A stretch of DNA of 64,000 bases. It comes from JBHJHP01 sp042219825 (GTDB taxonomy: Bacteria > Bacteroidota > Bacteroidia > Bacteroidales > UBA5342). Positions within the stretch are counted from its first letter, which is position 1; every line of letters starts with the position of its first letter. Under the pieces are notes generated by a model that was not told the DNA's origin, made no database searches, and saw nothing but the letters and a program-made list of their open reading frames with translations. The DNA lies in assembly GCF_042219825.1 (NCBI RefSeq), contig NZ_JBHJHQ010000003.1, forward strand, positions 1 to 64,000. Reading direction: 5' to 3'. This document shows positions 34,874-43,539 of this stretch, in pieces. The position numbers were made by a program, and so were the translations under genes.

Positions 34874-35254
34874 ATGAAGTTAGGCGCATTTTCTGTTAGT
34901 CTGTCCGTGAAAGATCTGGAAACGTCAAAAGCGTTTTACGAAAAACTTGGATTTACGGTTTTTGCAGGTGATCCGGATAAAAATTACCTGATCATGAAAA
35001 ACGATACCACTCTGATCGGGTTGTTTCAGGGAATGTTTGAAAAAAATATTCTGACCTTTAATCCCGGATGGAATGATAAAGCACAGCCTCTGCATGAGTT
35101 CACCGACATTCGTGATATCCAGAAAGAACTGAAGGTTAAGGATATTGCTATTGACATGGAAGCCGATGAAAATTCCAAAGGACCGGCCAGTTTTATGATC
35201 ACAGACCCTGACGGTAACCAGATTTTGATTGATCAACACCTTGAAGCCCCATAA
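34874..35254 (+). CDS. VOC (glyoxalase/bleomycin-resistance fold) family protein
   Basis: A 126-residue protein of the vicinal oxygen chelate fold with two beta-alpha-beta-beta-beta units (GAFSVSLSVKDLETSKAFYEKLGF at the start; ASFMITDPDGNQILIDQH at the end). The terminal Asp-Pro-Asp-Gly-Asn segment is typical. VOC proteins include glyoxalase I, dioxygenases and drug-binding proteins; the substrate cannot be told from sequence. Cytoplasmic. The dehydrogenase gene begins two bases after its stop codon, so they are surely cotranscribed. Confidence 0.88.
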   Translation: MKLGAFSVSLSVKDLETSKAFYEKLGFTVFAGDPDKNYLIMKNDTTLIGLFQGMFEKNILTFNPGWNDKAQPLHEFTDIRDIQKELKVKDIAIDMEADENSKGPASFMITDPDGNQILIDQHLEAP

Positions 35255-35255
35255 C

Positions 35256-36227
35256 ATGAAAGCAGTACTCCGCACCCGATATGGTTATCCCGATGTCCTT
35301 AATCTTGGTGATATTCCCGTGTCTGTGCCAAAATTCAATGAACTTTTGATTAAAGTGTATGCCACAACGGTCAACAGGACAGATTGTGGAATTTTACGTG
35401 GAAAGCCAGCTATAATACAAGCCTTTACCGGCTTTGGCAAACCTAAACATCAGACACCCGGAACAGATTTTGCCGGCGTGATTGAAGAGGTTGGCACTGG
35501 TGTAACCGCTTTTAAACGTGGGGATAAAGTGTGGGGATTTGATGATAACGGACTGGCATCGCAGGCAGAATTTATGGTAATACGCGAGGACAGGGCGATC
35601 TTTCCTGTTCCTGAAGGATTTTCGTTTACACAAGCTGCAGCATGCGCAGAAGGAGCGCATTACGCCGTGAACTTTATTAATAAAGTTTCTCTTTTTATGG
35701 ATCACAAAGTGATGGTTAACGGTGGAACAGGAGCTATCGGGTCAGCTGCCATTCAATTGCTAAAAGCCAAGGGATTAAAAGTAACAGCGACAGCACCAAC
35801 AGATCATCTGACAACTGTAAAAACCCTCGGTGCAGATCGTGTCATTGATTATCAGAATGAAGATTTTACCAAAGATCATGAAGTGTATGATTTTGTTTTT
35901 GACGCTGTGGGTAAAAGTTCATTTTCACAATGTAAACCTTTGCTTAAATCCAACGGGACATATATTTCATCGGAACTTGGTCCACATTCCGAAAATCCTT
36001 TGTTAGCGCTAATTTCTCCTTTTACCTCAGGAAAGAAAGTGAAATTCCCTCTGCCTACAAATATAAAAGGCAGTCTGGCGGTAGTACTGGATCTGATGAA
36101 ACAAGGGAAATTCAAACCACTAATTGACAGGTCATTCCGTTTGGAAGAAATCAGGAAAGCTTATACTTATGTGTTATCTGAGCAAAAGATAGGGAATGTG
36201 ATACTGCAGGTTAGAGATGAAAAATAG
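35256..36227 (+). CDS. NAD(P)-dependent alcohol dehydrogenase / quinone oxidoreductase (MDR family)
   Basis: 323 residues from the ATG at 35256, immediately after the VOC gene stop; the longer frame start at 35229 overlaps that gene. Medium-chain dehydrogenase/reductase fold: N-terminal catalytic GroES-like domain (VYATTVNRTDCGILRGKP, TPGTDFAGVIEEVGTGVTAFKRGD) and Rossmann domain (VMVNGGTGAIGSAAIQLLKAKG, DRVIDYQNEDF). The structural-zinc Cys cluster is absent, as in zinc-independent quinone oxidoreductase members. Probably reduces a reactive carbonyl or quinone with NADPH in the cytoplasm. Confidence 0.9.
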   Translation: MKAVLRTRYGYPDVLNLGDIPVSVPKFNELLIKVYATTVNRTDCGILRGKPAIIQAFTGFGKPKHQTPGTDFAGVIEEVGTGVTAFKRGDKVWGFDDNGLASQAEFMVIREDRAIFPVPEGFSFTQAAACAEGAHYAVNFINKVSLFMDHKVMVNGGTGAIGSAAIQLLKAKGLKVTATAPTDHLTTVKTLGADRVIDYQNEDFTKDHEVYDFVFDAVGKSSFSQCKPLLKSNGTYISSELGPHSENPLLALISPFTSGKKVKFPLPTNIKGSLAVVLDLMKQGKFKPLIDRSFRLEEIRKAYTYVLSEQKIGNVILQVRDEK

Positions 36228-36264
36228 CATCAGTACTTTCGTTTCTCATTTAAGCAAATCATAC

Positions 36265-36272
36265 TATCTTTG
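36265..36272 (+). promoter_or_regulatory. -7 box upstream of the sulfotransferase-like gene
   Basis: TATCTTTG matches TAnnTTTG exactly, 16 bases before the ATG at 36289, implying a very short leader. A TTTCG about 24 bases upstream is a poor -33 candidate. Confidence 0.42.
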
Positions 36273-36288
36273 GTGCTGAAAGCGGGTT

Positions 36289-37104
36289 ATGAACAATACA
36301 ACACAGCATCAAATCTTTTTTCATGTGGGAACCGGGAAAACCGGCACTACCTTTCTGCAATACCGTGTATTTCCAAAGTTGCGCAATATTTATTACATAC
36401 AGCGGACACGATATAAAAAGGTAAAAAAGATTATTGCCAGAACCGCAGTTCACAAAATTCTGATTTCACGGGAATTCGATCAGCAGCTGGAAAAAGAAAT
36501 TGCATGGTTCACAGAATCCTATCCCGACACAACTCCGGTTATCGTATTCAGGCGACACGACAGTTATATTGCCTCGCAATACAGACGCTTTGTAAAAAAC
36601 GGTTTCAGTGGAACATTTTCAGCATTCTTTGATCTGGAGTCAGACAAAGGCTATTTCAAAAATTCAGACCTGAATTATTCACATCAGGTTGAATTGTTGA
36701 AAACTTATTTTGCCAAAGAACCGGTGGTGCTCTTATACGACGATTTAAGGAACGATCCTAAAGGTTTTATCCGAAAACTTGCAAAGATTATGGATGCGGA
36801 AATTGATACTGAGTCTGTTGATTACAGCCGAAAACACCGCTCATATTCTGAGAAACAGTTGAAAGTTATCCGCTCTGTTGCAAAATCTGTAAACCTTACC
36901 AAGCGCAGGAAGTTTAAATCAGGACTCCTAAATTTTTTCTGGCGTATTGGTTTAGGAACTCTGAGATATTCCTTGCTCTTTCTTGCAAAGATTGTTCCTT
37001 CGGTATGGATTGATCCAAAGCCATTTATTGATCCAAAAGAACTGGAAAAAGTAAAATTGCATTTTTCACAGGATTGGGACAGAATTAAAAAAATAAGTTC
37101 TTAA
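36289..37104 (+). CDS. Sulfotransferase-like protein
   Basis: A 271-residue cytoplasmic protein (no signal peptide). The N-terminal IFFHVGTGKTGTTFLQYRVF (residues ~9-28) has the P-loop-like 5'-phosphosulfate-binding signature of PAPS-dependent sulfotransferases. The segment FRRHDSYIASQYRRFVKNG (~84-102) fits the 3'-phosphate-binding Arg/Ser motif. The later VVLLYDDLRNDPKGFIRKLAKIM is a standard family element. It would transfer sulfate to a glycan, lipid or protein acceptor; the acceptor is unknown. It lies next to a locus rich in sulfatases, which remove sulfate, so the two activities oppose each other, though no shared operon links them. Confidence 0.82.
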   Translation: MNNTTQHQIFFHVGTGKTGTTFLQYRVFPKLRNIYYIQRTRYKKVKKIIARTAVHKILISREFDQQLEKEIAWFTESYPDTTPVIVFRRHDSYIASQYRRFVKNGFSGTFSAFFDLESDKGYFKNSDLNYSHQVELLKTYFAKEPVVLLYDDLRNDPKGFIRKLAKIMDAEIDTESVDYSRKHRSYSEKQLKVIRSVAKSVNLTKRRKFKSGLLNFFWRIGLGTLRYSLLFLAKIVPSVWIDPKPFIDPKELEKVKLHFSQDWDRIKKISS

Positions 37105-37108
37105 TTTA

Positions 37109-37150
37109 GTCTCCGGGTGAATAGTAACACTTCAATATTCACCCGGTGAC
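37109..37150 (+). terminator. Hairpin between sulfotransferase-like and esterase genes
   Basis: The arms GTCTCCGGGTGAATA and TATTCACCCGGTGAC form a 15-bp stem with one T-T mismatch and a 12-nt loop, starting 4 bases after the stop codon. It is followed by TAAAAAATA rather than a T-tract, so termination is plausible but not certain. Confidence 0.5.
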
Positions 37151-37173
37151 TAAAAAATATAAAACATACTATA

Positions 37174-38100
37174 ATGAAAAACCGAATAATTACAGCATTA
37201 ACCGTTTTACTATTTATTCCAACGTTTGCATCAGCTAAGAAAACAGCAGTAAAAGATACCATCATGGTATTTTACCTTGGTGGCCAGTCCAATATGGACG
37301 GTTATGGTTTTGTGAAAGATCTGCCCGATTCACTGAAAAAGACGAATAAAAATGTATGGATCTTTCAGGGAAATACAGCAAGAGACAATGAAACGGGCGG
37401 AGGAATCGGGATATGGGAACAACTGAAACCGGGTCACGGACGTGGGACAAAAAGTGATGCCACATCCAATACCTATTCTGACCGGTTTGGCGTAGAGTTA
37501 TCCCTTGCCCAACGTTTACAGGCATTATATCCGGATCAGAATATAGCCTTGATAAAATACTCCAGAGGCGGTACATCCATTGATCAGAGAGCAGCCAGAG
37601 GAGCCGGAAGCTGGGACCCCAATTACACGGATAAGACTGGCATTAATCAGTATGACCATTTTTTGGAAACCGTAAAAAATGCCTATGCAGTAAATGATAT
37701 CAATGGCGATGGCGTTGAAGACGTGCTGGTGCCGGCAGGTATTTTCTGGATGCAGGGAGAATCGGATGGTGATTTTACCGAAGATGTAGCTGCAGCCTAT
37801 TACGATAATCTGAACCAACTTATGGGACTGATCCGTGCGGCTTTCAGATCCAATGATCTTCCGGTGGTAATTGGTAAAATATCTGATTCAGGAGTGAAGA
37901 ATAATGGCATAACATGGCCTTATGGTGACCTGGTTCAGTATGGCGAGGAAAAATTTGCCCGGACAGATGCCAATGCAACGATTGTCCGTTCCACCAAAAA
38001 ATATTCATATTCTGATCCATGGCATTATACCAGTCCCGATTATATCGATTTGGGAATTGAGTTTGCAAATGCACTTTACCAGTTAAAAGACAAAAAATAA
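37174..38100 (+). CDS. SGNH-fold acetylesterase (sialate O-acetylesterase / CE6-like)
   Basis: A 308-residue exported protein with signal peptide (1-21, TFASA). Residues 36-42 (GGQSNMD) hold the nucleophile Ser39 of the SASA/CE6 family; the oxyanion-hole block is KYSRGGTSID; the conserved WMQGESDG block follows, and the catalytic Asp/His pair is in DPWHYTSPDYIDLG. All four SGNH blocks are visible. It should remove acetyl groups from a glycan in the periplasm or at the cell surface. It stands between a hairpin terminator and the convergent GH31 gene, whose stop codon is one base beyond its own. Confidence 0.88.
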   Translation: MKNRIITALTVLLFIPTFASAKKTAVKDTIMVFYLGGQSNMDGYGFVKDLPDSLKKTNKNVWIFQGNTARDNETGGGIGIWEQLKPGHGRGTKSDATSNTYSDRFGVELSLAQRLQALYPDQNIALIKYSRGGTSIDQRAARGAGSWDPNYTDKTGINQYDHFLETVKNAYAVNDINGDGVEDVLVPAGIFWMQGESDGDFTEDVAAAYYDNLNQLMGLIRAAFRSNDLPVVIGKISDSGVKNNGITWPYGDLVQYGEEKFARTDANATIVRSTKKYSYSDPWHYTSPDYIDLGIEFANALYQLKDKK

Positions 38101-38101
38101 A

Positions 38102-40450
38102 TCAGCGGGTTTGAATTTCAATGGTCCGGTTGGCAGGCAAGGTGACTATAACTGAGGTGGTCTTTTCTTTTATTTCAGTCTTTATCCATTTCCTGTTGAT
38201 TTTCACTTTTTCAAAATCAGGTTGATGGACTACAAATTTTAGCAGTCGATGTGGCGGTCTGCCCGGGTAATTATATCCTGAATTTTTAACCGTAAAAATG
38301 CCGTTTTTATATGTGAAATCAATCAACTCATATTGGTTCTTCTCATAAGCACCAAAGGTATGGCAGTCGTCTGCATACATTATGAAGTTTGATGCTTTAC
38401 GTTCCGGGTCAGTAAAGAAGTGAACAATAAGAGTATCGGTTTTATAATCCTCAGTAGACTGAATTGGAGAAATCATGGGGATAAAACTACCTGCTTTTAC
38501 AAATACGGGGATGTCAGATAAAGTAACCGCAACATCAACAGTTTTGCCACCTTCTATCATATCTCCGGTATGAAAATCATACCAGGTTCCTTCCGGCAGC
38601 ACAACTTTTTGCACGCCTGTGCCTGACCGCATGACCGGCGCCACCAACAAATTGTCACCCCAGAAATAGATGGAGTCGTTAGCTGACAGTTCGGGATCAT
38701 CATATACCATGAACAATGGTTTTGCCATTGGTTCTCCGGAACGATGGTTTTGCCATGCTAAAGTGTAATTATATGGCAACATCGCATACCTTAGCTTGAT
38801 GTAATGCCTGACAATGTCCTGAATGGAATCCGCATAATAGATGGGCTCCGGTTCAGCATGCGAATCGGAATGCGGACGAAATACCGGCGTAAAAACAGCA
38901 TACTGCAACCACCGGGTATAAAGTTCAGGATTCTTCGTTCCACTGGCAAAGCCACCGGCATCGGAATGCATATAAGCCAGACCCGACAGCCCCATGCCAA
39001 GCATCACCGGTATCTGCGCACGTAATCCACTCCATGTTCGTCCCACATCTCCAGACCATGGAACTAATCCAAAGCGTTGTGACCCGGCATAACCGGCCCG
39101 GCCTAACACAAACAAACGTTCGTCAGGATACTCCTTCCGGTAATGATCGTAAAACACTTTAGTCCAGTTATGCCCGTAAATACCATGTACTTCCGATGCT
39201 TTTCCATTCACATGAATCATGGAATCAGGATGAATTTCCGGTTCTCCCAGATCGCACCACCAGCCTTCAACGCCCTGCTGTTTTAATGCATCGTATTGCT
39301 GCCACAACCAGTCTCCTGCTTCAGGATTAAAAATATCCAGCAAACCGGCTTCGCCAAAGTAAAAGTTGGGGAGTGTCATGGTTGTTCCGTCAGCATTTTT
39401 GCCAAATAAACCGTGTTGATCCAGGGAGGTATAATGATTTGACTTTTTTGTGAAAAACGGTTCACTGATCAATATGGTCTTCACACCCTGATCTCTGAAC
39501 TTACGGATCATTCGTTCCGGTTCAGGCCAATGTATTGCATCCCATGACAAATTCCCCATTAAACCATCCTGAACCTGAGGGCCAAACCAGAAAATATCAA
39601 GGATAATGGCATCCATTGGATAACCAGCCTGAAGCATGGAATCCACAACATTTTCGGTTTGCATCTGTGACCTATATCCAAATCTTGATTGCAGGTTTCC
39701 GAGCGCCCAGACCGGCGGCATAGGTTGCATCCCGGTAAATTTCACATAATCAGACACCAGCTTATCATACGAATCATCAGCAAAAAAGTAAACTGTTGCA
39801 TTTCCTCCCAGGCTTTCAAATGAAAAACGATCCACATCACGCTTCCCGATATCGAACCATGCTCTGGCTGGATTATCGAACAGCAACATGTATTTTTCAG
39901 AGGACATGATTAGCGGAATGGAATAATTAAGAAAATCAGCTCCCATGCCATAACCATAGTTTGCCTGGTTATAGCACTGAAAACGGTATCCCCTGCGATT
40001 AAGTGGCAAAGCTCTTGCACCTGTGCCATAGATCTGTTCATCCGACTTCATCCTGTACCGGTATATCATTGTATCAGTGGAAGTTTCAAATTTTAACCCA
40101 CCCAATTTTAATGCTCCCCTGTAAACAAAATTGATGGAGACAGGGAATTTATTAATGTGCACATCTATTTCATCAGTGGACAAAACCAGTTCATTATTCA
40201 ATTCTGTTAAATGAGTTTCCAGAGTGCCTGCTATGACAGGTGCATAGGTCCTATTGGAATAAATCCGGTGATTTCGGAAAGACACTTTAATTATATTCTC
40301 TTTCACAGCAGACAGGATGTACTCTCCTGAATCTGTTGAAACTAACAGATCTTTTCCGTCGTAAATTTTTGATATATACCGATTTTTAGCATTGCCGGGA
40401 AAGAAGGCAAACCATAAAAAGAAAAAGTATAATCCAATGTTTCGCTTCAT
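38102..40450 (-). CDS. GH31 family glycoside hydrolase (alpha-glucosidase-like)
   Basis: A 782-residue exported enzyme with signal peptide (~1-21). Order: N-terminal galactose-mutarotase-like beta-sandwich, DUF4968-type (~25-230), TIM barrel (~245-600) with nucleophile Asp400 in WWCDLGEPE and acid/base Asp497 in MHSDAGGFA, then two C-terminal beta-domains. GH31 includes alpha-glucosidases, alpha-xylosidases and others. Its place at the end of the MFS-PgmB-GH65 operon points to maltodextrin cleavage in the periplasm, releasing glucose and maltose. 136 bases separate it from GH65, so it could also have its own promoter. Confidence 0.92.
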   Translation of the reverse strand: MKRNIGLYFFFLWFAFFPGNAKNRYISKIYDGKDLLVSTDSGEYILSAVKENIIKVSFRNHRIYSNRTYAPVIAGTLETHLTELNNELVLSTDEIDVHINKFPVSINFVYRGALKLGGLKFETSTDTMIYRYRMKSDEQIYGTGARALPLNRRGYRFQCYNQANYGYGMGADFLNYSIPLIMSSEKYMLLFDNPARAWFDIGKRDVDRFSFESLGGNATVYFFADDSYDKLVSDYVKFTGMQPMPPVWALGNLQSRFGYRSQMQTENVVDSMLQAGYPMDAIILDIFWFGPQVQDGLMGNLSWDAIHWPEPERMIRKFRDQGVKTILISEPFFTKKSNHYTSLDQHGLFGKNADGTTMTLPNFYFGEAGLLDIFNPEAGDWLWQQYDALKQQGVEGWWCDLGEPEIHPDSMIHVNGKASEVHGIYGHNWTKVFYDHYRKEYPDERLFVLGRAGYAGSQRFGLVPWSGDVGRTWSGLRAQIPVMLGMGLSGLAYMHSDAGGFASGTKNPELYTRWLQYAVFTPVFRPHSDSHAEPEPIYYADSIQDIVRHYIKLRYAMLPYNYTLAWQNHRSGEPMAKPLFMVYDDPELSANDSIYFWGDNLLVAPVMRSGTGVQKVVLPEGTWYDFHTGDMIEGGKTVDVAVTLSDIPVFVKAGSFIPMISPIQSTEDYKTDTLIVHFFTDPERKASNFIMYADDCHTFGAYEKNQYELIDFTYKNGIFTVKNSGYNYPGRPPHRLLKFVVHQPDFEKVKINRKWIKTEIKEKTTSVIVTLPANRTIEIQTR

Positions 40451-40586
40451 TCCTGGTAATTTTACTGCAATTACATCCGAATACCTGCTTTTAAATTCTT
40501 AATTGGGTCAATAAACTAATTATTTATACTTATAAAGGTAATACCTATTTATTACACATACTCAAATATGCCCTTTTTAAGCACTG

Positions 40587-42869
40587 TTAGTTTATCACCA
40601 TTAAATTTCCATTTAAAAATAGCTCGAGGTCGCTTCCCTGTTCAAGTGAAAGTTCTACGCCACTTTCATTTATGGTTACACTAAGGATGCGCTCCCTGAA
40701 GTTTATCTTAAAAGAGAACTGTGTCCAGCCATTTGGAAGCACAGGATTGATATATAATTTACCATTCCGCACTTTAACTCCACCAAAACCTATTACAACG
40801 GACATCCAGGTTCCGGCCATACTCGTAATGTGTAGACCCTCTGCAATCTCCTTGTTGTAATCGTCAAGGTCGAGCCGCGAAGTACGCAGATAAAGTTCAT
40901 AAGCTCTGTCGATTTTACCAAGACTCGTAGCCAGTATACTATGAACACAGGGTGACAGCGATGATTCATGTACGCACCTCGGTTCATAGAATTCATAGTT
41001 GGCTTTTATCGTATTGTAGTCAAATTCATGTTCAAAAATGAACATTCCCTGCAGGACATCGGCCTGTTTTATAAAACATGAACGAAGAATTCTGTCCCAC
41101 GACCAGTTTTGGTTAATTGGTCTTTCTGAAGCTGGAATATCTTCAGCTAAACTATCCTCTTTATCCAGAAAACCATCCTGTTGCAAAAATATACCACGCT
41201 CTTCATCGTAAGGCAGATACATTTTATCAGTAATATCCTTCCATTTCCGAATCTCTTTTTCTTCGTCGAAAGATGTCTTGCCCAAAACTGCAAGTAATTT
41301 CTGAGGCCTTGATTCCTTCAATTCACTGATAACGTCCATCGTATAACGTAAACACCAGGTGGCAATATAATTGGTATACCAGTTGTTATTAACGTTATTT
41401 TCGTATTCATTCGGACCAGTAACCCCAAGTATTACATATTTCTGCTTTTCTTCGGACCAATTGATCCGCAAAGACCAGAAACGTGCTATTCCAATAAGAA
41501 CCTCAAGCCCGTAGTCTTCCAGATAGCTTTTATCACCGGTATATGTTGTATAGTTGTAAATGGCGTAGGCAATGGCACCATTTCTGTGAATTTCTTCAAA
41601 CGTAATTTCCCATTCATTGTGGCATTCTTCACCATTCATGGTCACCATAGGATACAACGCTGCACCGTTATTAAACCCTAATTTACCTGCATTTTCAATG
41701 GCTTTTCCCAAATGTTTGTAACGATATAATAACAGATTCCTGGTCACCGTAGACGAAGCTGTTCCAAGAAAGAACGGCACACAATATGCTTCGGTATCCC
41801 AGTATGTAGATCCACCATATTTTTCACCTGTAAAACCTTTCGGGCCAACATTCAATCTCGGGTCATCACCGGTGTAGGTCTGGTTTAATTGAAAGATATT
41901 GAAGCGAATTCCCTGTTGTGCAGCCACATCTCCCTTTATGGCAATATCGCTGTCGTGCCACTTTTTTGCCCACCATGCTTTATGGTTCTCTTTTAATTGC
42001 ACATAACCGGTACGTGCCGCATTTTTTACTTTTTCCACTGCCAGTCTTGGAAGCTTCTCCACCGGATGATTCAAAGAACTTAGGACTGATACATACTTTT
42101 CAAGAATCAGTTCAAGACCTTTGTCAAGATACACTTCATAAGCGGATTCAATTTTTTTATCTGTGGCAATATGATTGGGTGTGGCAGTCAGTTCCACCTG
42201 GTTCAGAAAAAGTTTATTATGCATGGAATATGCTACTCTAAAATCCAGTTTCTTCGTCTGGGCCACCAGGTGATTGGTAAGCGTTTTATTCTCTGTCTCA
42301 AGGATATTCCAGAAAATTTCATCATAATTGGAATCCCTGTTTTTCACATCACCATCAATGCCTGGTTTTATAAGAATACTGGCACCTCCATCAGGTAAAA
42401 GTATAGAATATTTTATAGCTGCCACCTCCGGTTCATCCATGCTTAAGAATCGCTCAGCTCTTACCTGAACCTTTTTCCCTAATGGTGAAACAGCAGTAAA
42501 TGACCTGCTTAATACACCCTTTTGCATATCCAAAGCACGCTCGAACTCAACCACCTGCCAGGTCGCCAGGTCAAGCACTTCATTTTCAACTGTTACGTGA
42601 ACCGGAATAAATGAAGGAGAATTCAGCACTTTGGCAAAATATTCAGGGTACCCGTTTTTCCACCATCCTACGCGGGTTTTATCCGGATAATAAATGCCGG
42701 CAATATATGATCCCTGGAGGGAATCACCGCTATAGTATTCTTCGAAATTTGCCCGTTGCCCCATCTTCCCGTTTCCAATGCTGAAAATACTTTCAGCAGC
42801 TTCCTGCTTCTCCGGGTCAAACCTGTATTGAATGATTTTCCAGTTATCTTTTTCTATGATACTTTTCAT
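40587..42869 (-). CDS. GH65 family glycoside phosphorylase (maltose phosphorylase-like)
   Basis: A 760-residue cytoplasmic enzyme, full length for GH65: N-terminal beta-sandwich (~1-265), linker helices, (alpha/alpha)6 barrel (~315-690) and C-terminal beta-sheet domain. The catalytic acid is Glu488 in TGPNEYENNVNNNWYTNY. Substrate-site segment GGSTYWDTEAYCVPFFLGT and phosphate-site HESSLSPCVHSILA are present. It converts maltose plus phosphate into glucose and beta-glucose 1-phosphate; kojibiose or trehalose phosphorylase are alternatives. The beta-phosphoglucomutase gene lies just upstream and the maltose-type transporter before it, which favours maltose. Confidence 0.94.
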   Translation of the reverse strand: MKSIIEKDNWKIIQYRFDPEKQEAAESIFSIGNGKMGQRANFEEYYSGDSLQGSYIAGIYYPDKTRVGWWKNGYPEYFAKVLNSPSFIPVHVTVENEVLDLATWQVVEFERALDMQKGVLSRSFTAVSPLGKKVQVRAERFLSMDEPEVAAIKYSILLPDGGASILIKPGIDGDVKNRDSNYDEIFWNILETENKTLTNHLVAQTKKLDFRVAYSMHNKLFLNQVELTATPNHIATDKKIESAYEVYLDKGLELILEKYVSVLSSLNHPVEKLPRLAVEKVKNAARTGYVQLKENHKAWWAKKWHDSDIAIKGDVAAQQGIRFNIFQLNQTYTGDDPRLNVGPKGFTGEKYGGSTYWDTEAYCVPFFLGTASSTVTRNLLLYRYKHLGKAIENAGKLGFNNGAALYPMVTMNGEECHNEWEITFEEIHRNGAIAYAIYNYTTYTGDKSYLEDYGLEVLIGIARFWSLRINWSEEKQKYVILGVTGPNEYENNVNNNWYTNYIATWCLRYTMDVISELKESRPQKLLAVLGKTSFDEEKEIRKWKDITDKMYLPYDEERGIFLQQDGFLDKEDSLAEDIPASERPINQNWSWDRILRSCFIKQADVLQGMFIFEHEFDYNTIKANYEFYEPRCVHESSLSPCVHSILATSLGKIDRAYELYLRTSRLDLDDYNKEIAEGLHITSMAGTWMSVVIGFGGVKVRNGKLYINPVLPNGWTQFSFKINFRERILSVTINESGVELSLEQGSDLELFLNGNLMVIN

Positions 42870-42879
42870 ATTGGCATTG

Positions 42880-43539
42880 TTAAAGATTTACCACAATTTC
42901 ACGCAGTTTTTTCAGCGTAAAATCCTTAAATCCATCTGCAACATAATGTGCCTTTTGCAACATAGGTTTGTCACCTATACCAATTGCAATCATGCCTCCA
43001 TTCAAAGCAGCCTGAATACCTGCCTGTGCGTCCTCGAATACCACCGTTTCTGCCGGTTGAACTCCAACCAGTTCCGCCCCAAGGAGAAAGACCTCGGGAT
43101 TAGGTTTGGCGTGTTGAACCATGGAGCCATCTACTATAGCATCAAACAACGATAGAATTCCGAGTCGTTCCAGTATGGTTTTCGCATTTTTACTCGCCGA
43201 ACCTAAAGCGATACTTATTCCAGACCGTTTCAGTTCATCCAGAAATGGCAGAACACCGGGCAGAATATCATCTGGGTTCATCTTAAAAATATATTCCCTG
43301 TAGCGCATGTTTTTTTCTTCAGCCATCTGGTGTTTTTTTTGAGCATCAAATGCTAAACCTCCTATTTCCAGCAATATATCCAGTGATACCATTCTGCTTA
43401 CACCCTTCAGCCGTTCATTGTCTTCAGGAGTGAACTTAAATCCAAGACTATCTGCCAGCTCTTTCCATGCCAGGTAATGATATTTTGCGGTATCACAAAT
43501 CACCCCGTCCAGATCGAATATGCATGCTTTGACTTCCAC
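42880..43539 (-). CDS. pgmB: Beta-phosphoglucomutase
   Basis: A 219-residue HAD-superfamily enzyme. The start is GTG at 43539, overlapping the transporter's TAG by one base (TAGTG), so translation is coupled. Nucleophile Asp9 and acid/base Asp11 are in CIFDLDGVICDT; cap-domain ERLKGVSR (~44-51) is the PgmB substrate loop; ALGSASKNA (motif II) and VVFEDAQAGIQAA (metal-binding motif) follow. It converts beta-glucose 1-phosphate from the GH65 phosphorylase into glucose 6-phosphate through a 1,6-bisphosphate intermediate. Length is normal for the family. Confidence 0.96.
   Translation of the reverse strand: MEVKACIFDLDGVICDTAKYHYLAWKELADSLGFKFTPEDNERLKGVSRMVSLDILLEIGGLAFDAQKKHQMAEEKNMRYREYIFKMNPDDILPGVLPFLDELKRSGISIALGSASKNAKTILERLGILSLFDAIVDGSMVQHAKPNPEVFLLGAELVGVQPAETVVFEDAQAGIQAALNGGMIAIGIGDKPMLQKAHYVADGFKDFTLKKLREIVVNL

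Noticed and set aside
36289..37104. Sulfotransferase-like gene as a member of the sulfatase locus
   Set aside because: It has its own promoter and hairpin, lies on the opposite strand and is separated by unrelated genes, so it was kept outside the locus.
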